From the NCBI RefSeq assembly GCF_015101885.1, contig NZ_CP062941.1, positions 4,278,001 through 4,342,000 on the forward strand: a DNA stretch of 64,000 nt, in the 5' to 3' direction. Numbering within the stretch: the first letter of the stretch is position 1; every line of letters begins with the position of its first letter. A program made the translations under genes and the position numbers. This document shows, piece by piece, positions 47,317 through 58,054 of this stretch. This DNA is from Massilia litorea (lineage in GTDB: Bacteria > Pseudomonadota > Gammaproteobacteria > Burkholderiales > Burkholderiaceae_D). The notes beneath the pieces were generated by a model, which was not told the origin of the DNA, searched no databases, and saw only the letters and a list, made by a program, of their open reading frames with translations.

Positions 47317-48276
47317 ATGAAATCGGTTCAGCAGGAAGTCGACGAGCGCAGCAATCTGACGGGCACCAACAAATTCGAGCTCCTGCTCTTCCGCCTCGGC
47401 GGGGATGAGAACGGCGAGCGCAGCGAGCTGTTCGGCATCAACGTGTTCAAGATCCGCGAAATCGTGGCGATGCCGCAGATTACGGCCGTGGCCGGCTCGC
47501 CGGCCCACGTGCTTGGCGTTGTCAACCTGCGCGGCCAGATCATCCAGGTGCTGGACCTGCCGGCGATCGCCGGCGTCAAGCCCAAGACCGGCCTGAACAT
47601 CATGCTGGTGACCGAGTTCGCGCGCACCACCCAGGCCTTCGCGGTCGAGAGCGTCGAAGAAATCGTGCGCCTGGACTGGAGCCAGGTGATGTCGGCCGAA
47701 AAGAGCGCCGGCAGCGGCATGGTCACCAGCATTGCACGCCTCGAAGGCGAGAACGGCGAGCCGGGCCGCCTGGCCCAGGTGCTCGACGTCGAGACCATCC
47801 TGCGCAACATGAATCCGGATTCGGGTCCCGAGATCAGCCAGCAGTCGGTCGGCGCGAAAATCCAGATCAAGCCGGGCTCCGTCGTCCTGGCGGCCGACGA
47901 TTCGGTCGTCGCACGCGCCCTGATCGAACAGGGCCTGGACGCGATGGGCCTGCCCTTCATCATGACCAAGAGCGGCAAGGAGTGCTGGGACCAGCTGAAC
48001 ACGATCGCGAACGCGGCCGAAACCGAAGGCAAGAGCGTCTACGACCGCGTGGCCCTGGTGCTGACCGACCTCGAGATGCCGGAGATGGATGGTTTTACGC
48101 TGACCCGCAACATCAAGAAGAACGCGCGCCTGGCGAATTTGCCGGTGGTGATCCACTCCTCGCTGTCGGGTACGACCAACGAGGAACACGTCAAGAACAT
48201 CGGCGCCGATGCCTATGTGGCGAAGTTCTCGGCCGAAGACCTGTCGACGACGCTGCGCCGCGTACTCAAGCAGTAA
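47317..48276 (+). CDS. cheV: CheV chemotaxis coupling protein (CheW-REC)
   Basis: A 319-residue protein. The N-terminal CheW-like domain (about 15-165, with LFGINVFKIREI and VNLRGQIIQVLDL) couples chemoreceptors to CheA. The C-terminal receiver (about 185-315) has an acidic pair in LAADDS, phosphoacceptor Asp in VLTDLEMPEMDG and Lys in YVAKFSAEDL. Phosphorylation tunes adaptation. ATG at 47317. A clear terminator follows at 48303. A chemoreceptor gene lies at the right edge of the window. Confidence 0.95.
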   Translation: MKSVQQEVDERSNLTGTNKFELLLFRLGGDENGERSELFGINVFKIREIVAMPQITAVAGSPAHVLGVVNLRGQIIQVLDLPAIAGVKPKTGLNIMLVTEFARTTQAFAVESVEEIVRLDWSQVMSAEKSAGSGMVTSIARLEGENGEPGRLAQVLDVETILRNMNPDSGPEISQQSVGAKIQIKPGSVVLAADDSVVARALIEQGLDAMGLPFIMTKSGKECWDQLNTIANAAETEGKSVYDRVALVLTDLEMPEMDGFTLTRNIKKNARLANLPVVIHSSLSGTTNEEHVKNIGADAYVAKFSAEDLSTTLRRVLKQ

Positions 48277-48302
48277 GCGAACGCTCGATCAGGACAAAGG
48301 AC

Positions 48303-48337
48303 GCGTGGAGTTTTGCTCCACGCGCCCTTTTCGTTTT
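48303..48337 (+). terminator. Rho-independent terminator after cheV
   Basis: GCGTGGAG and CTCCACGC form a perfect 8-bp stem around TTTTG, followed by GCCCTTTTCGTTTT. It lies between convergent cheV and the hlyD-like gene. Confidence 0.88.
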
Positions 48338-48360
48338 GCCGCGCCGCCCGGCGCTTGTCC

Positions 48361-49731
48361 TCAACGCTCGCGGGCCGCTTCGTGCCAGGCCTTCTGCATC
48401 GGCGACAGCAGGTATTCGATCACGGTGCGGGTGCCGAGCAGGATTTCGGCGTTCGCCTGCATGCCGGCGCTGAGCGGGAAGCGCGTGCCGTCGGCTTCGA
48501 GCGCCGAGGCGTCGAGCGCGACCAGCGCCTTGTAGGTCGAACGCGGCGTGGCGCCGGGCGCGGCGGCCGGCGCCCCCTCCTGCGCGGCGTCGACCGCATC
48601 GGCGCCGATGTGCTCCACCCGCCCCTGCACCATGCCGTACTTCTGGAACGGGAAGGCGGCAAACTTCATCCTGACGGTCTGCCCTTCCTTCACGAAACCG
48701 ATGTCGTCGTTCGACAGCCAGACTTCGGCGCGCAGGCTTTCGTTACGCGGCACCAGGGTCAGCAGCACGGTGCCGGGCTGCACGACGGTGCCGATCGAAT
48801 GGGTCGCCAGGTCCTTGACCACGCTGTCCTGGGTCGCCTTCAGTTCCATCAGTTCCTTGCGGTGGGTCTGCTTGGCCAGCTCCTGCGACAGCTGGTCGAC
48901 GGCGCGCTGGGCCTCGCCGCGCTCGACGTGCAGCTGGCGCCGGTAGTCGGAGTCGATCTGGACCAGCTTCATCTCCGATTGCCGCACGCCGGCCCGTGCC
49001 GATTCGATCATGTGCGACTGGGTCGCGAGCTCCTGCTCCTTTTCGATGCGTTCGCGCCGCTTGTCGCTGACCAGCACGCCGTTCGCGAAACCGTCGCGGC
49101 CGAGCTTTTCGAAGGCTTTTTCCTGTTCGCGGTAATGCGGGAGGATGGCGCTGAACTTGTGCTCGACCTCGAGGGCGGCTGCCAGGTCCTGGCGCGCCTT
49201 GGCCAGGCGGCTGCGCTCCTCGGCCAGTGCCGCCTCGAAAGCGGCGCGGTCGGCCCGGTACTGCGCCTGCGCGGCGGCGGCGAGGTGGGCCGAATCGCCC
49301 GCCTGGCTGTGGAAAGGCGCATCGGCCAGCTCGGCATCGATACGGCGCAGCGCCAGGCGCTTGCCCTGCAGGTCGGACTGCACGGAGTTGGCGTCGGCGT
49401 CGGTCAGCAGCGTATCCATGCGCATCAACACCTGCCCGGCGCGCACGCTGTCGCCTTCGCGCACCAGGATCTCCTTGACGATGCCCGACTCGGCGGGCTG
49501 GACGATCTTCACATAGCTCTGCGGCACGAGCTTGCCCTCCGCGACCGCGACGATGTCGAGGCGGCCGACGATCGACCACACCGCCATCCCGGCCAACAGC
49601 AGCAGCAAGGCCCATAGCACCTTGCGGCCGAGCGGATTCGGCGCCTCGCCTTGCAGGCGCAGCAGCGGCGGCGAGAAATCGAGTGCGTTGGCGGGGTAAC
49701 CGGACCACGCGCTGGTTTTTTTGCTGTTCAC
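48361..49731 (-). CDS. Type I secretion membrane-fusion protein (HlyD/LapC family)
   Basis: A 456-residue periplasmic adaptor linking the ABC exporter to an outer-membrane TolC-like channel. One N-terminal helix (about 38-58, VLWALLLLLAGMAVW) is followed by a biotinyl-lipoyl-like half motif (VAEGKLVPQSYVKIVQPAESGIVKEI). A long coiled-coil hairpin spans about 110-320, and beta-barrel parts follow (VVQPGTVLLTLVP). The start is GTG at 49731. It is the last gene of the secretion operon, 61 bp after the adhesin gene. No outer-membrane TolC homologue is in the window, so it is probably elsewhere. Confidence 0.92.
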   Translation of the reverse strand: MNSKKTSAWSGYPANALDFSPPLLRLQGEAPNPLGRKVLWALLLLLAGMAVWSIVGRLDIVAVAEGKLVPQSYVKIVQPAESGIVKEILVREGDSVRAGQVLMRMDTLLTDADANSVQSDLQGKRLALRRIDAELADAPFHSQAGDSAHLAAAAQAQYRADRAAFEAALAEERSRLAKARQDLAAALEVEHKFSAILPHYREQEKAFEKLGRDGFANGVLVSDKRRERIEKEQELATQSHMIESARAGVRQSEMKLVQIDSDYRRQLHVERGEAQRAVDQLSQELAKQTHRKELMELKATQDSVVKDLATHSIGTVVQPGTVLLTLVPRNESLRAEVWLSNDDIGFVKEGQTVRMKFAAFPFQKYGMVQGRVEHIGADAVDAAQEGAPAAAPGATPRSTYKALVALDASALEADGTRFPLSAGMQANAEILLGTRTVIEYLLSPMQKAWHEAARER

Positions 49732-49792
49732 GGACGATGACTCATCTGGTTAATGTAAGGTGGCCGGGACCCGCGGTCCCGGCCTTCCGGAC

Positions 49793-52700
49793 TTACTTGA
49801 TTTTCTTCGTACCCTTGCCGAGGCCTTCGAAGCCCTTCAGCTCGACGCCGCCGATCGCGGCCAGCGAGGCCTGGCCGCCGCCGAAGGCGGTGGTCGAGCC
49901 GAGGAAGCCGCTGCTCGCCTGCGCCAGCACCGTGGTGTCGACGCCATTGCGTTCGTCGGCCCAGGTCAGCGTCTTGCTGTCCGCCTGCGCCTTCGAGACC
50001 GCGAGATCGACCGCCAGCCAGGCGCCGAAGGCCTGCGCCGAGGTCGTGTTGGCGACAACCGGGGCGGGCAGCGCGAACTCGGCGACCTTGTTGAAGTTCA
50101 GGTAGCTCGGCACCGCCGGGCCGCTGGCAGTGCCGGCAGCGGGCGCTTCGACCGCGGCGGCAACCGCGAGGGTCGCCACGCCGTTCGACGCCGTGACACC
50201 AGCCGACAGCGACAGCTTCTTGCCGCCGGCCGAACCAGGATTGCCCGGCGACGTGCCCGGGCCGTCGTTCTGGTTCGTGTCGTGGCCCGCCGGTGCGGCG
50301 TCCTCGCCATTGCCCAGGCCTTCGTTGCCGTGGCTGACCGCCAGCGTGAACACGTCCGAGGCCGACAGGCTGCCGGCCGTGCTGCCGTCGGCAGCAGCGT
50401 CGGTGGCCGTGACGCGCACGTCGATCTTGCCGACCTGCTTGGGCGAGGTGCCCGAGAAGGTGCCGGTGGCCGCGTCGAACTTCAGCCAGGTCGGCAGCGC
50501 CGTACCGTCGGCCAGGGCGGCCGTGTAGCTCAGCGTGTCGCCCTTGTCGATGTCCTTGAAGCTGCCGGCCGGGAGCGCAAACGAGAAGGCCTTGTTGAAG
50601 GTGACGTCATGGTCGGCCAGCTGCGTCACCACGATCGGTGCGTCGTTCACGCCGGCGACAGTGATGTCCAGGGTCGAGGCGGCGCCGGCGATGCCGTCGC
50701 TGGCCTTGACCACGAAGCGCTCGGTGACGCTCGCATTGCGGCCCAGCGACTGCGCAGCGGCGGTGTCGAGCTGGTAGCTGTAGCTGCCGTCCTGGGCCAG
50801 GGTCAGCTTGCCCAGGCTGCCGGTCACGGTGCCGGCGTTGGTCAGCGCCAGGCGGGTGCCGGCGTCGACATCGCGGTCGTTGGCCAGCAGGTTGCCGCTC
50901 ACGCCGGCCGCGTCTTCGGTCAGGCGCGCGCTGTCGGCGGCCAGCACCGGCACGTCGTTGGTGCCGGTGATGGTGACCGCGAACTGCGAGGCGGCATTCG
51001 CCTGGCCATCGGTGGCGAGGTAGCTGAAGCTGTCGACCACGGTCTGGCCCGCGGCGAGGGCCTGCACGACCTGCGAGCCGTTGTCCAGGCTGTAGGTGTA
51101 ACTGCCGTCCTGGGCCAGCACCAGGCTGCCGTAGATGCCGGCATAGGTGCCCGGCGCCGCCACTGCCAGCACGGAGCCGGCGTCGACGTCGTGGTCGTTG
51201 GCCAGCAGGTTGCCGCTGGCGACGAGCGTGCCGTCCTCGCCCACCTGGGCGGTATCGGCGCTGACCAGCGGCGCGTCGTTGGTGCCGGTGATGGTAATGG
51301 CCAGTTCCGATGCCGACTGCGCGCCGCCGTCGGTGGCGAGGTAGCTGAAGCGATCGACGACCGTCTGGCCGGCGGCCAGCGCCTGGACCGCCTGCAGACT
51401 GTTGTCCAGGTTGTAGCTGTAGCCGCCGTCCTGCGCCACCACCAGGCTGCCGTAGATGCCGGCATAGGTGCCCGGTGCCGCCACGGCCAGCGCGGTGCCC
51501 GCGTCCGCATCGCGGTCGTTGGCCAGCAGGCTACCGCTGACCGCCGGGGCCAGGTCTTCGCTGACCTGCGCCACGTCGGCGCTCACCGCCGGCGCGTCGT
51601 TGGTGCCGGTGATCGTAATGGCCAGTTCCGATGCCGACTGCGCGCTGCCGTCGGTAGCGAGGTAGCTGAAGCGGTCGACGACCGTCTGGCCTGCGCCCAG
51701 CGCCTGCACTGCCTGCAGGCTGTTGTCCAGGGTGTAGGTGTAGCCGCCGTCCTGCGCCACCACCAGGCTGCCGTAGATGCCGGCATAGGTGCCCGGTGCC
51801 GCCACGGCCAGCGCGGTGCCCGCGTCCGCATCGCGGTCGTTGGCCAGCAGGTTGCCGCTGACGGCCGGGGCCAGGTCTTCGCTGACCTGCGCCACGTCGG
51901 CGCTCACCACCGGCGCGTCGTTGGCGCCGGCGATCGTGATGGTCAGGTTCGCTGCGCTGCCGGCGATGCCGTCGGTCGCCACGTAGGCGAAGGTGTCGGT
52001 CACGGTTTCGCCCGCGTTCAGGGCCTGCACGTTCGCGGCCCCCGCGTTCAGGGCGTAGCTGTAGCTGCCGTCCTGGGCGATGGTGAGATTGCCGTAGACG
52101 CCGTCATACCTGCCCGGCGCGGCCACCTGCAGCACGGTGCCGCGGTCGATGTCGCTGTCGTTGGCCAGTACGTTGCCGGTCACCGCGGCGGCATTGTCTT
52201 CCGCCGTGGCGGCGCTGTCGCCGGCCGTCACCGGACCGTCGTTGACGCCGACGATGCGCACGTGGGCCGTCGCGGTCGAGGTTTCGCCCATGGCGTCGGC
52301 GATGGTGTAGGTGAAGCTGTCTTCCACAACCTCGCCCGCCGCCAGGCTCTGGTAAGCGTCGCCGATTTCGTAGCCGAGCATGCCGTCCTGCAGGCTCAGG
52401 TCCACGCCGAGCGCCGACTGGCCGACCGCGATCACGGTCACCACGTCGCCGGCGTCCGGGTCGGTGTCGTTGGCCAGCAGCCGGGTCACGGGGACGTTCA
52501 GCAGTCCGTCGTCTTCGCCCAGCGCCAGCAGGTCGTCCGCTGCGGTCGGCGCCGCGTTCAGCAGGCCGGCGATGCCGCCATGGTCGAGCGTGGTGCCGTC
52601 GTCGAACACGATCTCCGTCACGCCCTCGGACTGGACCAGCCAGTCGGCCAGCACGATGCTGTCGCCGGTGGCGACGATGGTCAGGACGAGGTCATTGCCG

Positions 52701-55700
52701 GACTGCCCGGCATGGAGGTCGGCGGCGGTGAGTCCGCCGCGGATGGCGAGCGTGCCGCTGCCTTCCGAATCGATCACGCGGTCGTTGCCGTCGCCGGCGC
52801 CGAACAGATAGGTATCCTTGCCCGCGCCGCCCAGCAGCAGGTCGTTGCCGGCGCCGCCGGCCAGGGTGTCGTTGCCGGCCATGCCGGACAGGAGGTTGTC
52901 GCCGCTGTTGCCGGTCAGGACGTTGTCCGAGGCGTTGCCGCTGCCCTGCAGGTTGGCGCCGCCGGTCAGGACCAGGTTTTCCACGTTCGCACCCAGCACG
53001 TGGCTGGCGCTGGCGTAGACCGTGTCGACGCCGTTGCCGGCCGCTTCGACGACGGTGTCGCCGGCGTTGTCGACCAGGTAGACGTCGTTGCCGGCGCCGC
53101 CCTGCAGCATGTCGGCGTCAAAACCGCCGTCCAGGCGGTCGTCGCCCGCGCCGCCCAGCAGCGTATCGCTGCCGGCGCCGCCATTCAGGATGTCGTTGCC
53201 CGCGCCGCCGTCGATCAGGTTGGCGCCGCCGTTGCCGGTGATGGTGTTGTCGAGCGCATTGCCGGTGCCGTTGATGTTGGCGCTGCCGGTCAGTACCAGG
53301 TGCTCGACGTTCGCCGACAGCAGGGTCGTCGCACTGGCCAGCACGGTGTCCACGCCCTCGCCCGCCGCTTCGATCACGACGTCGCCGGCGTTGTCGACGA
53401 TATAGGTATCGTCGCCGGCAGCGCCGGCCAGGGTATCGGCGCCGAGGCCGCCGTCAAGGACGTTGGCGCCGCTCGTGCCGAGGATGCTGTTGGCCAGCGC
53501 GTTGCCGGTGCCGTTCAGGTCGCCAGTGCCTTGCAGCACCAGGTTTTCGACGTTGGCGCCAAGGGTGTAGCTGAAGCCCGCGCGCACCGTGTCGGTACCG
53601 CCGCCCGCCGCCTCGACGACGGTGTCGGCCGTGTCCACTTCATAGATGTCGTCGCCGCTGCCGCCCTGCAGGCTGTCCGCGCCGGCGCCGCCGACGAGGG
53701 TGTCGTTGCCGGCGCCGCCGACCAGGGTGTCGTTGCCGGCGCCGCCGTCGAGAACGTTGTTGCCGCCGTTGCCCGTGATGAGGTTGTCGGCATCGTTACC
53801 GCTGCCGTCGAGGTTGGCGCTGCCGGTGAGGGTCAGGTTCTCGAGCTGTTCGCCCAGCGAAGTCGAGAAGCTGGACTGGACCGTGTCCACGCCCTCGCCC
53901 GCGTTCTCGACGATGCGGTCGGCCGCGTTGTCGATGACGTAGGTGTCGTTGCCGCTGCCGCCGATGAGGACGTCGTTGCCGACGCCGCCGTCGAGCGTGT
54001 CGTTGCCGGCGCCACCGAGGATGGTGTCGTTGCCGGCCATGCCGGAGAGAACATTGGCCGCGTCGTTGCCCGTGATCAGGTTGTCCTGCGCGTTGCCGGT
54101 GCCGTTGATCGCGGCGGCGCCGGTCAGGACCAGGTTCTCGACGTTGTTCGAGAGCGTGTAGTTCGCGCTAGCATAGACGATGTCGGTGCCGGCGTTTGCC
54201 GCTTCCGTGATGAGGTCGGCCGTGTTGTCGGCGATATAGGTGTCGTCGCCGGCGCCGCCGGCCATGGTGTCGATGCCTGCGCCGCCGTCGATCAGGTTGT
54301 TGCCGGCGTTGCCGGTGATGCTGTTGGCCAGCGCGTTGCCGCTGCCGGACAGGTTGGCGGCGCCCGTCAGCACCAGGTTCTCGACATTGGCCGTCAGGGT
54401 GTAATCGATCGAGGACTGCACGGTGTCCGTGCCGGCGCCCGCGCCCTCGACGACGGCATCCTTCGCATCCTCGACCACATAGGTGTCGTTGCCGACGCCG
54501 CCCTGCATCAGGTCGGCACCGCTGCCGCCGTCGAGGATGTCGTCGCCGCCGTTGCCGACCAGCGTGTCCATGCCCGCGCCGCCGTTCAGGGTATTGGCCG
54601 CATTGTTGCCGGTGATGACGTTGTCGAGCTCGTTACCGCTGCCGTTGATGACCGCGCCGCCGGTGAGCACCAGGTTTTCGACGCTGTCGGTCAGGGTATA
54701 GGTGATCGAGGACTGGACCGTGTCGCTGCCCTCGCCCGCGTTCTCGACAACCAGATCGCCCGCATTGTCGACGACGTAGACGTCGTCCTCCGTGCCGCCG
54801 GCCATGCTGTCGGCACCCACGCCGCCGTTGAGCAGGTCCTTGCCGGCGTCGCCCTGCAGGCGGTCGTCGCCGAGGTCGCCGTTGAGGGTATCGTCGCCGT
54901 CGCCGCCGATCAGGGTGTCGTTGCCGAGGTTGCCGTTGATGGTGTCGTTGCCGGCCTTGCCGTCGAGGACGTTCGCGCCGGTGTTGCCGTTGATGATGTT
55001 GGCCAGTTCGTTGCCGTTGCCGTCGATGTCGAGCGTGCCGGTCAGGGTCAGGTTCTCGACATTGTCGGTGAGGGTGTAGGTGATGCTCGACTGGACCAGG
55101 TCGGTGCCCTCGCCCGCCGCTTCGACGACCAGGTCGCCGTTGTCGTCGACCACGAAGGTGTCGTCGCCCAGGCCGCCCGCCATGCGGTCCGCGCCCGCGC
55201 CGCCGTTCACGATGTCGTTGCCGGCGTCGCCGAAGAGCTGGTCGTCGCCCGCCTCGCCGTAGAGAACGTCGTTGCCGTTGCCGCCGCTGATGCTGTCCTT
55301 GCCGGCACCCGCGTAGACGGTGTCGGCGCCATCGCCGGCGGCGGCGGTGTTGTTGCCGCTGTTGCCGGTAATGATGTTGTTGAGCGCGTTGCCGGCGCCG
55401 TTCAGGTCATCCGTGCCGGTCAGGGTCAGGTTCTCGACGTTGGCGGTGAGCGTGTAGTCGATGCTCGAATACACGGTGTCGGTGCCGGCGCCGGCCAGTT
55501 CTTCCACGACGTCGCCCGCATTCTCGACGATGTAGGCGTCGTCGCCGTAGCCGCCCTGCATCAGGTCGGCGCCGAGGCCGCCGTCGAGGGTGTCGTTGCC
55601 GTAGAGGCCGGCCAGCGTGTCCTTGCCTTCGAGGCCGAACAGGCTGTTGTTCGCGTTATTGCCGGTGACCGTGTTGTCAAGCTCGTTACCGGTGCCGCGC

Positions 55701-58018
55701 GTGCCGGCGCCGCCCGTCAGCACCAGGTTCTCGGTGTTGGCGGTGAGGGTGTAGTCGACGCCGGACTGCACCGTGTCGAGGCCTTCGCTTGCGTTCTCGA
55801 CCACCAGGTCCAGCACGCTGTCGACGATGAAGGTATCGTCGCCCAGGCCGCCGGCCATGCGGTCGTTACCCGTGCCGCCGTTGAGCACGTCGTTGCCGGC
55901 GTCGCCTTGCAGCTGGTCGTCCCCGCCGTCGCCGTTCAGGGCGTCGTTGCCTTCGCCGCCGATCAGGGTATCGTTGCCGAGACCGCCATTGAGGGTGTCG
56001 TTGCCTGCCAGGCCGTCGAGGACGTTGGCGCCGGCATTGCCGTTGATGATGTTGTTCAGCTCGTTGCCGGTGCCCGCGATGTCCTGGGTGCCGGTCAGGT
56101 TCAGGTTCTCGACGTTGTCGGTCAGCGTATAGCTGATGCCCGCGTTGACCAGGTCGGTGCCTGCGCCCGCGCCTTCGATGATCAGGTCGCCCGCATCGTC
56201 GAGGATGTAGGTATCGTCGCCGCTGCCGCCTTCCATGCGGTCGGCGCCGAGGCCGCCGTCGAGGAGGTCGTTGCCCGCTTCGCCCAGCAGCAGGTCATTG
56301 CCGGCGCCACCGTTGAGGGTGTCGTTGCCGGCGCCCGCCGCGAAGCTGTTGTTGCCGGCGTTGCCGGTCATGACGTTGGCCAGCGTGTTGCCGATGCCGT
56401 CCAGGTCTTCGCTGCCCAGTAGCACCAGGTTCTCGACGTTGTCGGTCAGCGTGTAGCTGATGTTCGAGCGTACCGTGTCGTTGCCGACGCCCACCGCCTC
56501 GGTGACGCGGTCGCCCGCCTGGTCGATCACATAGGTATCGTCGCCTTGCCCGCCGTCCATGGTGTCGGCGCCGAGGCCGCCGTCCAGGGTGTCGTTGCCC
56601 GCGTTACCGAAGAGGACGTCGGCGCCGTCCATGCCGAACAGCAGGTTGTTGCCATTGTTGCCGCTGATCGTGTTGTCGAGCTCGTTGCCGGCGCCGGTGC
56701 CGGCACTGCCGGTCAGCGTCAGGTTCTCGACCTCGGCGCTCAGGGTGTAGTTGACGCCCGCCAGCACCTTGTCGATGCCTTCGCCGGCCAGTTCGCTGAC
56801 CACGTCGGCGCTGTTGTCGACCACATAGGTGTCGTCGCCGCTGCCGCCTTCCATGCGGTCGACGCCGGTGCCGCCGTCCAGGGTATCGTTGCCGAGGCCG
56901 CCGACCAGGCGGTCGTCGCCGCCGTTGCCGTTCAGCGTATCGTTGCCCTCCAGGCCGTACAGGACGTTGGCGCCGCTGTTGCCGTTGATGACATTGTCGA
57001 GCGTGTTGCCGCTGCCTTCGAGCACGGCGCTGCCGGTCAGCACGAGGTTCTCGGTGTTTTCCGTCAGGGTGTAGCCGATGCTCGACTGCACGGTATCGAC
57101 GCCAGCGCCGGCCGCTTCGACCACCAGGTCGCCGCCGTTGTCGACCACATAGGTGTCGTCGCCACTGCCGCCTTCCATCGTGTCGGCACCCAGGCCGCCA
57201 TCGATCAGGTCGTTGCCCGCTTCGCCGACCAGGCTGTCGTCGCCGGCCTGGCCGTTGAGGATGTCGTTGCCGTCGCCGCCGAAGACGAAGTCGTTGCCGG
57301 CGCCGGCATTGACGGTGTCGGCACCGGCGCCGGCCTGCACCGTATTCGCGCCGCTGTTGCCCGTAATGAGGTTGTTGAGCGCATTGCCGCTGCCGGCCAG
57401 GTCGGCCGTGCCCGTGAGCGTCAGGTTCTCGACGTTGTCGCCCAGGGTGTAGTCGATGCTCGACTGGACGGTGTCGCTGCCGCCGCCCGCCGCTTCGATC
57501 ACGCTGTCGCCGGCGGCATCGACCACATAGACGTCGTCGCCGGTGCCGCCGCTCATGGTATCAATGCCGGTCCCGCCGTCGAGGGTGTCGTTGCCGGCCG
57601 CGCCAATCAGGGTGTCGTTACCGTCCAGGCCGCTCAGGATGTTGGCGCCGTTGTTGCCGGTGATGACGTTATCGAGGGCGTTACCGGTGCCGTTGACGGA
57701 ACCGGAGCCGGTCAGGGTCAGGTTCTCGACGTTGTCACCCAGGGTGTAGGTCACGCTGGACTGGACCGTATCGGTGCCTTCGCCCCCGTTCTCGACCACG
57801 CGGTCGCCGGCGTTGTCGACCACATAGGTGTCGTCGCCGGCCGCGCCGATCAGCGTGTCGGCGCCGCCGCGGCCATCGAGGACGTTGGCGCCGCTGTTGC
57901 CGGTGATCGTGTTGTTCAGCGCATTACCGGTGCCGTTGATGTCGGCACTGCCCGTCAGGATCAGGTCGTCGACGGTGGACGACAGCGTGGTGGTGACGGA
58001 CGAATTCGTGGTGGTCAT
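49793..58018 (-). CDS. Giant RTX/VCBS-repeat type I secreted protein (adhesin)
   Basis: A 2741-residue secreted repeat protein. From about residue 10 to 1740 it has seventeen RTX-type modules. Each has a D-x-y-V-x-D-N-A-G-D segment, a NVENLTLTG segment, then GNxLDNxITGN and GGxGxDxLxGG calcium-binding nonapeptides. A non-repeat hemolysin-type segment (about 1745-1815) follows. Six VCBS/cadherin-like repeats fill about 1820-2455 (LLANDxDxDAG, then FSYLATDG). A CADG-like domain lies at about 2460-2570, and the C-terminal 170 residues are unique, ending GKGTKKIK. Unusually, RTX repeats are N-terminal. The ABC exporter gene lies 36 bp upstream and HlyD 61 bp downstream. Probably a biofilm adhesin. 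Confidence 0.9.
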   Translation of the reverse strand: MTTTNSSVTTTLSSTVDDLILTGSADINGTGNALNNTITGNSGANVLDGRGGADTLIGAAGDDTYVVDNAGDRVVENGGEGTDTVQSSVTYTLGDNVENLTLTGSGSVNGTGNALDNVITGNNGANILSGLDGNDTLIGAAGNDTLDGGTGIDTMSGGTGDDVYVVDAAGDSVIEAAGGGSDTVQSSIDYTLGDNVENLTLTGTADLAGSGNALNNLITGNSGANTVQAGAGADTVNAGAGNDFVFGGDGNDILNGQAGDDSLVGEAGNDLIDGGLGADTMEGGSGDDTYVVDNGGDLVVEAAGAGVDTVQSSIGYTLTENTENLVLTGSAVLEGSGNTLDNVINGNSGANVLYGLEGNDTLNGNGGDDRLVGGLGNDTLDGGTGVDRMEGGSGDDTYVVDNSADVVSELAGEGIDKVLAGVNYTLSAEVENLTLTGSAGTGAGNELDNTISGNNGNNLLFGMDGADVLFGNAGNDTLDGGLGADTMDGGQGDDTYVIDQAGDRVTEAVGVGNDTVRSNISYTLTDNVENLVLLGSEDLDGIGNTLANVMTGNAGNNSFAAGAGNDTLNGGAGNDLLLGEAGNDLLDGGLGADRMEGGSGDDTYILDDAGDLIIEGAGAGTDLVNAGISYTLTDNVENLNLTGTQDIAGTGNELNNIINGNAGANVLDGLAGNDTLNGGLGNDTLIGGEGNDALNGDGGDDQLQGDAGNDVLNGGTGNDRMAGGLGDDTFIVDSVLDLVVENASEGLDTVQSGVDYTLTANTENLVLTGGAGTRGTGNELDNTVTGNNANNSLFGLEGKDTLAGLYGNDTLDGGLGADLMQGGYGDDAYIVENAGDVVEELAGAGTDTVYSSIDYTLTANVENLTLTGTDDLNGAGNALNNIITGNSGNNTAAAGDGADTVYAGAGKDSISGGNGNDVLYGEAGDDQLFGDAGNDIVNGGAGADRMAGGLGDDTFVVDDNGDLVVEAAGEGTDLVQSSITYTLTDNVENLTLTGTLDIDGNGNELANIINGNTGANVLDGKAGNDTINGNLGNDTLIGGDGDDTLNGDLGDDRLQGDAGKDLLNGGVGADSMAGGTEDDVYVVDNAGDLVVENAGEGSDTVQSSITYTLTDSVENLVLTGGAVINGSGNELDNVITGNNAANTLNGGAGMDTLVGNGGDDILDGGSGADLMQGGVGNDTYVVEDAKDAVVEGAGAGTDTVQSSIDYTLTANVENLVLTGAANLSGSGNALANSITGNAGNNLIDGGAGIDTMAGGAGDDTYIADNTADLITEAANAGTDIVYASANYTLSNNVENLVLTGAAAINGTGNAQDNLITGNDAANVLSGMAGNDTILGGAGNDTLDGGVGNDVLIGGSGNDTYVIDNAADRIVENAGEGVDTVQSSFSTSLGEQLENLTLTGSANLDGSGNDADNLITGNGGNNVLDGGAGNDTLVGGAGNDTLVGGAGADSLQGGSGDDIYEVDTADTVVEAAGGGTDTVRAGFSYTLGANVENLVLQGTGDLNGTGNALANSILGTSGANVLDGGLGADTLAGAAGDDTYIVDNAGDVVIEAAGEGVDTVLASATTLLSANVEHLVLTGSANINGTGNALDNTITGNGGANLIDGGAGNDILNGGAGSDTLLGGAGDDRLDGGFDADMLQGGAGNDVYLVDNAGDTVVEAAGNGVDTVYASASHVLGANVENLVLTGGANLQGSGNASDNVLTGNSGDNLLSGMAGNDTLAGGAGNDLLLGGAGKDTYLFGAGDGNDRVIDSEGSGTLAIRGGLTAADLHAGQSGNDLVLTIVATGDSIVLADWLVQSEGVTEIVFDDGTTLDHGGIAGLLNAAPTAADDLLALGEDDGLLNVPVTRLLANDTDPDAGDVVTVIAVGQSALGVDLSLQDGMLGYEIGDAYQSLAAGEVVEDSFTYTIADAMGETSTATAHVRIVGVNDGPVTAGDSAATAEDNAAAVTGNVLANDSDIDRGTVLQVAAPGRYDGVYGNLTIAQDGSYSYALNAGAANVQALNAGETVTDTFAYVATDGIAGSAANLTITIAGANDAPVVSADVAQVSEDLAPAVSGNLLANDRDADAGTALAVAAPGTYAGIYGSLVVAQDGGYTYTLDNSLQAVQALGAGQTVVDRFSYLATDGSAQSASELAITITGTNDAPAVSADVAQVSEDLAPAVSGSLLANDRDADAGTALAVAAPGTYAGIYGSLVVAQDGGYSYNLDNSLQAVQALAAGQTVVDRFSYLATDGGAQSASELAITITGTNDAPLVSADTAQVGEDGTLVASGNLLANDHDVDAGSVLAVAAPGTYAGIYGSLVLAQDGSYTYSLDNGSQVVQALAAGQTVVDSFSYLATDGQANAASQFAVTITGTNDVPVLAADSARLTEDAAGVSGNLLANDRDVDAGTRLALTNAGTVTGSLGKLTLAQDGSYSYQLDTAAAQSLGRNASVTERFVVKASDGIAGAASTLDITVAGVNDAPIVVTQLADHDVTFNKAFSFALPAGSFKDIDKGDTLSYTAALADGTALPTWLKFDAATGTFSGTSPKQVGKIDVRVTATDAAADGSTAGSLSASDVFTLAVSHGNEGLGNGEDAAPAGHDTNQNDGPGTSPGNPGSAGGKKLSLSAGVTASNGVATLAVAAAVEAPAAGTASGPAVPSYLNFNKVAEFALPAPVVANTTSAQAFGAWLAVDLAVSKAQADSKTLTWADERNGVDTTVLAQASSGFLGSTTAFGGGQASLAAIGGVELKGFEGLGKGTKKIK
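51020..51960 (-). repeat. Tandem 321-bp near-identical repeats in the adhesin gene (VCBS units)
   Basis: Three successive units are spaced exactly 321 bp (107 codons) apart. Equivalent sequence starts near 51139, 51460 and 51781. The 51460 and 51781 units are almost identical. Such units can recombine and change the repeat number, and they can be miscounted in assembly. Confidence 0.75.
52700..57990 (-). repeat. Array of seventeen degenerate RTX modules in the adhesin gene
   Basis: Related modules of roughly 80-150 codons share the segments VENLxLTG and GxGNDTLxGG. On the plus strand they read as repeated AGGTTCTCGACGTT-like words about every 250-470 bp. These are protein-coding repeats, not a CRISPR. 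Confidence 0.85.
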
Positions 58019-58054
58019 GGGTTTCCTCTTGTTTTACGTCGGAAGGCTGGGGAA

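Noticed and set aside
49760..56422. A 2220-codon open frame on the plus strand, opposite the adhesin gene
   Set aside because: It is the antisense of the RTX/VCBS repeats. GC-rich repeated codons keep the other strand open. The product is an Ala/Val/Gly-rich string with no domain, while the minus strand has clear RTX and VCBS motifs and operon partners.
52700..57990. Regular repeats that could be taken for a CRISPR array
   Set aside because: The repeats are degenerate, in-frame and encode RTX nonapeptides; there are no uniform short repeats with unique spacers and no cas genes.
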